DNA from: an uncultured Deinococcales bacterium
Lineage (GTDB): Bacteria; Deinococcota; Deinococci; Deinococcales; Trueperaceae
NCBI GenBank assembly: GCA_937934635.1
Contig: CALGZD010000140.1
Location: forward strand, 1-11,217
Reading direction: 5' to 3'
DNA: 11,217 nt
A program made the translations under genes and the position numbers. Positions 1 to 5,513 of this stretch are shown here, in pieces; positions within the stretch are counted from its first letter, which is position 1; each line of letters opens with the position of its first letter. Below the pieces are notes generated by a model. The model saw nothing but the letters and a program-made list of their open reading frames with translations, did not search any database and was not told the DNA's origin.

Positions 1-98
1 ACATCTGTTATGCCAATTTTAGTTAAGTGATAAGCAACACTCGTACCGATGATGCCTCCACCAATGATAACTACATGTGCTTCTGAAGGTAAATTCAT
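1..98 (-). CDS. FAD-dependent oxidoreductase (DAO family), N-terminal fragment
   Basis: Only the first 32 codons are inside the window; the gene continues beyond base 1. The reading begins [15 protein letters not shown] and goes on [14 protein letters not shown]. This is the N-terminal beta-alpha-beta dinucleotide-binding fold (GGGIIG at about residues 13-18) with the wording typical of the DAO superfamily, which includes glycine, sarcosine and dimethylglycine oxidases or dehydrogenases. These enzymes bind FAD and oxidise amines or amino acids. The start at 98 is supported by AGGAGG seven bases upstream and by a promoter at 140-167. The fragment lacks the substrate domain, so the exact substrate cannot be stated. 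The neighbour sqdB lies upstream on the same strand but is separated by a terminator, so this is its own transcription unit. Confidence 0.8.
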   Translation of the reverse strand, partial: MNLPSEAHVVIIGGGIIGTSVAYHLTKIGITD

Positions 99-139
99 AC
101 AGCCTCCTATTAAGTACGTATACTTTAATGATTGGTTCT

Positions 140-167
140 ATCATAAGCCTTGCGATATAGGTGTCAA
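140..167 (-). promoter_or_regulatory. sigma-70-type promoter of the FAD oxidoreductase gene
   Basis: Read on the minus strand there is a perfect -35 box TTGACA (167-162), a 16-bp spacer and a -10 box TATGAT (145-140), one base off consensus. The predicted start of transcription is near 133. This gives a leader of about 35 nt containing the AGGAGG ribosome-binding site before the ATG at 98. It is the cleanest promoter in the window. Confidence 0.7.
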
Positions 168-240
168 GAGTGCCATTTAGGTAGATGCTGAATGGGTCAT
201 AGAGCTAGATTTTCGTTGGTTTTTAGGTCTTGATATGAAA

Positions 241-277
241 ATAGAAAATGCCTCGCTTATGATAAAAAGCGAGGCAT
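241..277 (-). terminator. Rho-independent terminator of sqdB
   Basis: A perfect 11-bp inverted repeat, ATGCCTCGCTT (248-258) with AAGCGAGGCAT (267-277), encloses an 8-nt loop. On the minus strand the stem is followed at once by TTTTC. It sits 26 bp after the sqdB stop codon and ahead of the next promoter, so it ends the sqdB transcript. Confidence 0.85.
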
Positions 278-302
278 CTAAAGTTGATTTATTGAAAGCT
301 AA

Positions 303-1517
303 TTAAGCTTTTTGAGGCTCAGCGTTTTGCTCTTTCTCAAGGTTCTGACGCTGCTCATCCGTCCAAGCAGAAACACAAGGAATCTTGCTGTAATCTGCAC
401 GGTCAGCATACTTTTTAGCAATTTCTGCAACTTCTGCTAATAAGCCATCACTTAGTGTGGTTGGCTTAAGCCCTAAATCTATGAATAAGTCGTTCTTAAC
501 GTGTAAGTCATTCTCAGCATCTTCTTTACGAGGATTTGCGACATTACTAATTTCTGCGCCTGTTAGGTCACTAACAATCTTGGCTAAGTCACGCACACGG
601 TGTGTTTCGGTCATTTGATTCAGGATACGTACACGCTCGCCTTTTTCTGGTGGGTTTTCAACAGCGAGTTGAATACAACGAACTGTATCTTCTATGTGTA
701 TAAACGCTCTTGTTTGACCACCTGTGCCGTGAACAGTTAGTGGATAGCCAACTGCTGCTTGCATCAAAAAGCGGTTGAGAACAGTGCCATAGTCGCCATC
801 GTAATCAAATCGGTTGATTAGGCGCTCGTCCAACTTAGTTTCACGTGTATGTGTTCCCCACACAATGCCTTGGTGCAAATCGGTTACACGTGTGCCATCA
901 TTTTTGTTGTAGTAAGCGAATAAAAGCTGGTCAAGACTTTTGGTCATGTGGTAGATGCTACCTGGGTTGGTTGGGTAAAGGATTTGCTGCTCGATGCGCT
1001 GACTTTCATCAGTCACGATTTCAACATCTAAGTAACCTTCAGGAATTTTCATGCCTGCTGTACCATAGCCGTAAACACCCATTGTGCCAAGGTGAATCAT
1101 ATGAATGTCTTGACCTGTTTCGGTGACTGCACAAAGCACGTTGTGCGTAGCACCGATGTTGTTATCTACGGTGTAGCGTTTGTGATTTGCTGACTTCATG
1201 GAGTAAGGTGCCGCACGTTGTTCAGCAAAGTGAATGATTGTGTCTGGCTGTTCTTCTTTGAGAAGTGCTAGAAAGCGGTCGTATTCAACAGATAAGTCTA
1301 GATTATGGAAAGCGATGTCTTTGCCACTCACTTCTTTCCATGCAGCTAGTCTTGTACCCATTGGCTTGATAGGTGTGAGAGAGTCTGCCTCTAATTCATT
1401 ATCTATGTTGCGTCTGCTGAGGTTATCAACGATTGTTACGTCGTGACCAATGGCTGATAGGTGCAACGAGGTTGGCCAACCGCAAAAACCATCACCACCT
1501 AAAACTAAAATTTTCAT
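303..1517 (-). CDS. sqdB: UDP-sulfoquinovose synthase
   Basis: Cytosolic enzyme that converts UDP-glucose and sulfite to UDP-sulfoquinovose, the head-group donor for the sulfolipid SQDG and for some sulfated glycans. The 404-residue product matches the family length. It is an extended short-chain dehydrogenase: the NAD-binding motif GGDGFCGWP is at residues 7-15, D31 follows the second strand, and the catalytic triad reads T145 (LGTMGVYGYG), Y189 and K193 (IYHMTKS). The segments HFAEQRAAPYS (96-106) and VDNNIGATHN (117-126) are also characteristic of SqdB rather than of generic epimerases. The ATG at 1517 has AAGGAG five bases upstream. No sulfolipid glycosyltransferase (sqdX or sqdD type) lies next to it, so the acceptor is unknown. 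A strong terminator follows. Confidence 0.93.
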   Translation of the reverse strand: MKILVLGGDGFCGWPTSLHLSAIGHDVTIVDNLSRRNIDNELEADSLTPIKPMGTRLAAWKEVSGKDIAFHNLDLSVEYDRFLALLKEEQPDTIIHFAEQRAAPYSMKSANHKRYTVDNNIGATHNVLCAVTETGQDIHMIHLGTMGVYGYGTAGMKIPEGYLDVEIVTDESQRIEQQILYPTNPGSIYHMTKSLDQLLFAYYNKNDGTRVTDLHQGIVWGTHTRETKLDERLINRFDYDGDYGTVLNRFLMQAAVGYPLTVHGTGGQTRAFIHIEDTVRCIQLAVENPPEKGERVRILNQMTETHRVRDLAKIVSDLTGAEISNVANPRKEDAENDLHVKNDLFIDLGLKPTTLSDGLLAEVAEIAKKYADRADYSKIPCVSAWTDEQRQNLEKEQNAEPQKA

Positions 1518-1650
1518 TTTTACTCCTTCGTATTAGTTTTGTATTTATTTGCCTATTTAAAAACTAGTAACTTGATTTTCTAAGCCTAGAAGAGTTTAGA
1601 GTTTGAAACCAGTGTCAAATGTTCATAATAATCTACTAGACTATTTGAAA

Positions 1651-1720
1651 CATATAGGGATTTATATATAAGGATTTGCATATAGGGATTTGCATATAAG
1701 GATTTACATATAAGGGTTAA
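1651..1720. repeat. 14-bp tandem repeat, five copies
   Basis: Five head-to-tail units of exactly 14 bp start at 1651, 1665, 1679, 1693 and 1707, with consensus CATATARGGATTTR. Units three and four differ at two positions; the last degenerates to AGGGTTAA. The array lies about 118 bp upstream of the argB start. Each unit contains TATA-rich sequence, so it may include promoter elements, but none stands out. Confidence 0.85.
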
Positions 1721-1738
1721 AAGCATCTTCTTGATGCG

Positions 1739-1803
1739 CTAGTCTGCTAGTCCGTAACTACTAGACTAGCCAACTAGTCCGTACACACCACTACTAGTCC
1801 ATA
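1739..1803. repeat. CTAGTC word cluster upstream of argB
   Basis: The decamer CTAGTCCGTA occurs at 1747-1756 and 1774-1783, and as CTAGTCCATA at 1794-1803. CTAGTCTG lies at 1739, and the inverted form GACTAG at 1764-1769. The second and third copies sit in a longer 20-bp near-duplicate (ACTAGTCC then GTACACACC or ATACACAAA). The cluster ends 34 bp before the argB start. It could be an operator array or a simple duplication product; no known regulator site is recognised. Confidence 0.6.
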
Positions 1804-1837
1804 CACAAAGGGTGTAGCTTCATGACAGGATAGATAC

Positions 1838-2617
1838 ATGTCGGATATGTTGAAAAAGCTAGTTATTAAATACGGCGGTAGTGCTATGACTGACAAAGTG
1901 CTTCGCAAAGAAGTTGCAAATGAAATCAGTAGCCTCCGAGAGCACGATTATGCTCCAGTTGTTGTGCATGGTGGTGGACCATTTATAAAAGCTGCGTTGG
2001 CAGAAGCAAACATCGAAAGTGAATTTGTGCGTGGGCTACGAGTTACTGATGCTCAAAGTTTGCCAATTGTTGAGCAAGCCTTAACTTACCTAAATAAACA
2101 ACTTAGTCAGGAAATTGGTGATGCCATAGGCTTGAGTGGTCGAGATGCAAATGTTGTAGTTGCAAAACAAGCACAAGGTGGTGAACTTGGCTTGGTTGGT
2201 GATGTGACTGAGGTCAACAAGGCTTTACTACTCGCATTTATGCAACAGAATCTTATTCCTGTACTTGCTTGCATTGCGGCGACAGAAGCTGGGGATGGTG
2301 TTTACAATGTGAATGCAGATAGCGTAGCGGGTGCGGTCGCAGGTAGCTTGCAAAGTCCTGCTATATTTTTAAGTGATATACCTGGTGTGCTTGATAATCC
2401 AGAAGATAAAACAAGTTTGCTTGCTGAATTGAGTCAAACAGATATAGAGGAGCGTATTGCAGATGGGCGCATTGCTGGAGGGATGATTCCTAAGGTAGAA
2501 GCTGCTACTCGTGCATTAGAGCAAGGCGCAGAATTTGCAGTAATTGCAGATGGGCGCAAAGCGGAAAGTATTACTCAAGTTCTTGAGGGGGAGGCAGGAA
2601 CTAGAATTATTCCCTAG
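1838..2617 (+). CDS. argB: Acetylglutamate kinase
   Basis: Phosphorylates N-acetyl-L-glutamate with ATP, the second step of arginine synthesis, in the cytosol. The 259-residue product has the full amino acid kinase fold: VIKYGGSAM with phosphate-binding K11, HGGG at 44-47, the substrate arginine segment VRGLRVTD (64-71), YNVNAD (156-161, with N159 and D161), and the C-terminal GGMIPKVEAA containing K219. The HGGGP and RGLRVTD wording favours ArgB over the related LysW-aminoadipate kinase LysZ, which also occurs in this lineage. The ATG at 1838 is seven bases after AGGA (1827-1830); ATG 1847 is a weaker alternative. No other arg gene is adjacent. Its stop shares CTAG with the opposing membrane protein gene. 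Confidence 0.92.
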   Translation: MSDMLKKLVIKYGGSAMTDKVLRKEVANEISSLREHDYAPVVVHGGGPFIKAALAEANIESEFVRGLRVTDAQSLPIVEQALTYLNKQLSQEIGDAIGLSGRDANVVVAKQAQGGELGLVGDVTEVNKALLLAFMQQNLIPVLACIAATEAGDGVYNVNADSVAGAVAGSLQSPAIFLSDIPGVLDNPEDKTSLLAELSQTDIEERIADGRIAGGMIPKVEAATRALEQGAEFAVIADGRKAESITQVLEGEAGTRIIP

Positions 2618-4053
2618 CTTGTTTTTGGATTGTTCGAAATATCAGGGGTGTTTTCTAGTGCTGTTTTAATAGGGGCTGTTTCAAGCGGGGCTGTTTTAGT
2701 AGGGTCATTAATAGCACTAGCAACATTTTCATCTGTAAACGTATCTCTTACTGCTTTTTGTCTGTTCCCGTTAGTAGTTGTTTTAGGATGTAAATCTAGA
2801 TTTGGCGCATTATTAGTGACTGTTTGGTAAGTTGGAGGGGGTACTGGTCCATAGAGAGAATTGCTATAGTTTGGCACTTTATAGGGATTGTCCTGATCGG
2901 CATCGAAATTTGTAGGATTTCTATGCCAGGGTCGTCCTTCGTACCAGTCGCTAGTTAAGTAGTAGTCGCTGTAAAGTAGTTGGACAAAGGCAGTAATAGG
3001 AATAGCAAGCAATAAGCCCCAAAAACCAAAGAGGCTCGAGCCCACCAACAAAGCCACCAAAACCATTACAGGGTGTAAATTAACACTCTGCTGTAAAAGC
3101 AATGGTCCAAGTACGTTTCCATCAAGTTGTTGAATTACCAGCATCGCCACAAGCGTAATAATGCCACGTATCAGATCAAATTCATCCCCGGTAATCTCAT
3201 CGCCCACGCCAAAGCCAAAACCCACAAGCACGGCTGGAATCGTTGCAACAGCAGGACCCAAGTAAGGAATTGGGTTTAATATCGCAGCAACAACTGCTAT
3301 TGGCAGAGCCAGCTCCGTCATTGACGGTAATCCAAATCCAATGCCAATGAGAACGAGCGTTACCCACACAACTGCCCCTACAATAATTGCTTCGATTATC
3401 TTGGCACGAATGTAGCCACCAACTGCAATATCTAATTTTTCGCCAAGTTCAGATATAAATTTTTGTCTTCTTGGAGGAAAAATCTTTAGCAAATTTTTGG
3501 TGATACTTGGGAAGCTTTGCATAATATAACCAGCTAAAACAAGCACCAAACCTGCTTGCAAAAGGATGCCTACAAAACCACCAATACCTTTGAAAAAACC
3601 AGTGGCAACGTTTTGAGACCAGCTAATTAAGTTGGTACGTGCATTTTCTAATAGAGTATTGATATTGTCAGAGTTTTGTTCGCTAAAAACCCAAGATGGC
3701 AAAGCATTTTCTGCCCAGTTTGGTAAGCCCTGAATCCAGCGGATAAAAGGCAAGATATTGATATCTCTAGTAAAAGCAGCACCCAGTACGGTGAGTAGGA
3801 AAACTACAATAACTAGTAGTAGTATCAAAAAGGTCAATACTATAAACACACCAGAACTACGTGATAAGAAGCGCTTATTTTCAAACCAGCTTACAAAGGG
3901 GTTAGCAACATATGCGATTGTAAAGGCAATGATAAAGCTACCCCAAGCAATTTGTGTTTGTTGTAAAAACCAAATTGCAATGAGAGACAACACCACAATG
4001 AGACCAATGCGGGTGTACAAGTTTGCCCATAAGCGAAGGAGTGTGTCTAGCAC
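2614..4053 (-). CDS. AI-2E family transporter (PerM/UPF0118 family)
   Basis: Integral membrane protein of the AI-2E/PerM family, whose members have been linked to autoinducer-2 export, ion antiport or permease roles; the substrate here cannot be inferred. Of 479 residues, roughly the first 365 form the family core. Hydrophobic segments lie at about 17-33, 36-53, 68-93, 160-178, 218-241, 248-280, 294-308 and 326-360. The conserved motifs NPIPYLGP (260-267) and QQLDGNVLGP (308-317) followed by LHP (326-328) identify the family. Residues 365-479 form a hydrophilic tail rich in N, T and P, with a pentapeptide repeat near 454-468. The GTG start at 4053 has no Shine-Dalgarno sequence but a -10 box seven bases upstream, which suggests a leaderless message. 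The stop overlaps argB by four bases, tail to tail. Confidence 0.87.
   Translation of the reverse strand: MLDTLLRLWANLYTRIGLIVVLSLIAIWFLQQTQIAWGSFIIAFTIAYVANPFVSWFENKRFLSRSSGVFIVLTFLILLLVIVVFLLTVLGAAFTRDINILPFIRWIQGLPNWAENALPSWVFSEQNSDNINTLLENARTNLISWSQNVATGFFKGIGGFVGILLQAGLVLVLAGYIMQSFPSITKNLLKIFPPRRQKFISELGEKLDIAVGGYIRAKIIEAIIVGAVVWVTLVLIGIGFGLPSMTELALPIAVVAAILNPIPYLGPAVATIPAVLVGFGFGVGDEITGDEFDLIRGIITLVAMLVIQQLDGNVLGPLLLQQSVNLHPVMVLVALLVGSSLFGFWGLLLAIPITAFVQLLYSDYYLTSDWYEGRPWHRNPTNFDADQDNPYKVPNYSNSLYGPVPPPTYQTVTNNAPNLDLHPKTTTNGNRQKAVRDTFTDENVASAINDPTKTAPLETAPIKTALENTPDISNNPKTS
2657..2701 (-). repeat. 15-bp in-frame repeat in the transporter C-terminal tail
   Basis: Three 15-bp units (2657-2671, 2672-2686, 2687-2701) share the plus-strand core GGGCTGTTT. 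In the minus-strand gene they encode the pentapeptide series TAPLE, TAPIK, TALEN at about residues 454-468. The repeat keeps frame and lies in the cytosolic tail outside the conserved membrane core. Confidence 0.75.
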
Positions 4054-4060
4054 GAGTAGC

Positions 4061-4066
4061 AGTTTA
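4061..4066 (-). promoter_or_regulatory. -10 box for a leaderless transporter transcript
   Basis: On the minus strand TAAACT (4066-4061) fits the TANNNT -10 motif and ends seven bases before the GTG at 4053. Transcription would then begin at or next to the start codon, which explains the lack of a ribosome-binding site. No matching -35 box was found. Confidence 0.45.
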
Positions 4067-4204
4067 CCTTAATTTCGTTAGAAACATGTGTTTTATTTTT
4101 GATTTTGCTTTATATTAAACAGCTTTGCTAGTAGCGCAACTTTTGAAGATTTATTTTAGGACTACAGGCTCTTTAAGATACGGTTTAAGATTAAGTGAAT
4201 GCCC

Positions 4205-4248
4205 TATGTGTTTTTGATGTGTTGCTGATGTGTTGCTGATGTGTTTCT
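4205..4248. repeat. 11-bp tandem repeat, four copies
   Basis: Four consecutive 11-bp units lie at 4205, 4216, 4227 and 4238. The middle two are identical (GATGTGTTGCT). The outer two are TATGTGTTTTT and GATGTGTTTCT. The last unit also forms the left arm of the hairpin at 4239-4262. Confidence 0.8.
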
Positions 4249-4262
4249 GAAGCACATTTTTT
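4239..4262 (+). terminator. Terminator-like hairpin before the prepilin peptidase gene
   Basis: ATGTGTTT (4239-4246) pairs with GAAGCACAT (4249-4257) to give an 8-bp stem with one G-U pair and a three-base loop, followed directly by six T residues (4257-4262). It has the form of a plus-strand intrinsic terminator. It lies before the peptidase promoter, so it would block read-through into that gene or stop transcription antisense to the transporter promoter. Confidence 0.4.
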
Positions 4263-4286
4263 GCATTTTTGTTAAGACCAAGCTTC

Positions 4287-4292
4287 TATAAT
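4287..4292 (+). promoter_or_regulatory. Consensus -10 box for a leaderless prepilin peptidase transcript
   Basis: A perfect TATAAT ends six bases before the GTG at 4299, which puts the predicted transcription start on the start codon itself. There is no Shine-Dalgarno sequence before either GTG 4299 or ATG 4314. The nearest -35-like word, TTGCAT (4261-4266), has a 20-bp spacer and may not count. This arrangement is typical of leaderless genes in Deinococcus. Confidence 0.6.
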
Positions 4293-4298
4293 TGAAGC

Positions 4299-5513
4299 GT
4301 GATTGAGTTAACTATGATTATTTACATCACCCTTGTGGGTGCGCTTATTGGAAGTTTTGCAAATGTCGTGATTTACAGGTTGCCAGCAGGTCGGTCGGTA
4401 GTTTGGCCACGCTCGAGCTGTCCTAATTGCCAACATACCTTAAGTCCTTTAGAGCTTGTGCCTGTCTTTTCATGGTTAGTTCAAGGTCGTAAATGCAAGT
4501 CTTGTAGAACACCTATAGCTTGGCGCTACCCGATGGTGGAGTTACTCATGGCTATGCTTTTTTTCGCACTAGTCATGCGTTTTCCGATTGCCGAAAGTGG
4601 CTATTCAGTTTTTCCATTGCTGATTGTTTTTGCCATGATGCTGATGATGTCCTTCATCGATCTCGACCACAAAATCTTGCCAAATAGCCTTACCTTTCCT
4701 GCAATTGCAATTGGTTTGATTGGTACGTTCATTTACCAAGATCCGCAGTTGCCTACGTTCTCTCAAGCGCTTTTTGCTGGCTGCTTGGGTGCAGGGATAA
4801 TAGCCATGATTAACCGTATTGGTAGTCTTGTATTGCGAGGCTTTCGAGATACTCAAGAGCGTGACTGGCCACTTAGTATGGATCAGGTTAACTTGGCTGC
4901 TTTAGGTGGTGCAGTTGGTGGTTGGGGTATTGGACTGATTTTTGCGATGGTGTCATTTGTTGTTAACCTAGTCACCAAAAGAACAGTTCGACTTGCAGAA
5001 GGTATTATCTATGGTTTTTGCTTAGTTGCATTGCTGATTGCTGGGTTTAGTTACAATCCCTTTTTGTCTCCATTAGGTGCTATTCAAGGTTTTTTCATAG
5101 CATCTGGTGCAGTGACGGTTGTGGGCCTATGTAGTTGGTGGATTTATAACTTAATTACAAAAGAAGCAGAATCTATAGGCACAGAATTTACAGGTACAGA
5201 ACCTACAGGCACAGAATTTACAGGCACAGAATTTCTAGAAGATGAAGAGTCTGACTATCTTGATGAGCCAATAGCTATGGGTTTAGGTGATGTCAATCTT
5301 GCTGCACTGATGGGTATTGTGCTTGGTTGGGAAAAGTTGATTGTTGCTATTTTATTAGCAGTATTTATTGGTGCCTTTGGTGGTATTATCGGACGCTTTT
5401 TTGGTGGCGGTAGACAGATTCCCTTTGGACCATCTTTAATGCTTGGTTGTGTTTTAGCACTTTTCTTTGGAGATGCTATCGCAAACTGGTATTTGAGTGC
5501 GGTTGGTTTTTAG
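4299..5513 (+). CDS. pilD: Prepilin peptidase / N-methyltransferase (type 4, A24 family)
   Basis: Inner-membrane aspartic protease that cleaves the leader of type IV prepilins and methylates the new N-terminus; such pili serve adhesion, motility and DNA uptake. The N-terminal domain carries the zinc tetracysteine C41, C44, C66, C69 and the GSFANVVIYRLP signature (18-29). The first catalytic aspartate is D121 (FIDLDHKILP) and the second is D331 in GLGD (328-331). At 404 residues it is longer than the usual 250-300. The extra length lies between the two aspartates: a second copy-like segment (about 190-250) with a VNLAAL motif but no GxGD, further membrane segments, and an acidic GTEFT repeat linker (295-325). 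GTG 4299 is chosen because of the promoter; ATG 4314 is the alternative. No other pilus gene is nearby. The 3' end overlaps the opposing kinase gene. Confidence 0.88.
   Translation: MIELTMIIYITLVGALIGSFANVVIYRLPAGRSVVWPRSSCPNCQHTLSPLELVPVFSWLVQGRKCKSCRTPIAWRYPMVELLMAMLFFALVMRFPIAESGYSVFPLLIVFAMMLMMSFIDLDHKILPNSLTFPAIAIGLIGTFIYQDPQLPTFSQALFAGCLGAGIIAMINRIGSLVLRGFRDTQERDWPLSMDQVNLAALGGAVGGWGIGLIFAMVSFVVNLVTKRTVRLAEGIIYGFCLVALLIAGFSYNPFLSPLGAIQGFFIASGAVTVVGLCSWWIYNLITKEAESIGTEFTGTEPTGTEFTGTEFLEDEESDYLDEPIAMGLGDVNLAALMGIVLGWEKLIVAILLAVFIGAFGGIIGRFFGGGRQIPFGPSLMLGCVLALFFGDAIANWYLSAVGF
5178..5234 (+). repeat. 15-bp in-frame repeat in the prepilin peptidase gene
   Basis: Units of 15 bp start at 5178, 5193, 5208 and 5223 (the last one 12 bp). 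Units one and three are identical (GGCACAGAATTTACA). They encode GTEFT, GTEPT, GTEFT, GTEF at residues 294-312, a hydrophilic linker just before the second catalytic GLGD motif. Confidence 0.85.

Larger units (their letters stand above)
1518..1837. other. Divergent sqdB/argB promoter region, 320 bp
   Basis: This AT-rich gap separates two divergently read genes. It holds a 14-bp tandem array (1651-1720) and a cluster of CTAGTC words (1739-1803), both listed separately. On the minus strand a perfect TTGACA lies at 1618-1613 facing sqdB, but I found no -10 box at normal spacing, only TAAACT 14 bp further on. A 5-bp hairpin (GCATC, loop TTCTT, GATGC; 1723-1737) lies between the two repeat groups. 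No convincing small gene was seen. Confidence 0.6.
4054..4298. other. Divergent transporter/prepilin peptidase region, 245 bp
   Basis: The gap separates two divergent GTG-started genes that both seem to be leaderless. It contains the two -10 boxes, an 11-bp tandem array and a terminator-like hairpin, each listed separately. No additional gene was seen. Confidence 0.55.

Noticed and set aside
845..1446. Two plus-strand open frames (93 and 70 codons)
   Set aside because: Both lie antisense inside sqdB, with cysteine- and serine-rich nonsense composition and no ribosome-binding site.
1651..1803. CRISPR array
   Set aside because: Units are contiguous or irregularly spaced and only 10-14 bp long, with no unique spacers and no cas genes.
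1822..1833. Three-codon upstream ORF (ATG ACA GGA TAG) before argB
   Set aside because: It coincides with the argB ribosome-binding site and has none of its own; likely chance.
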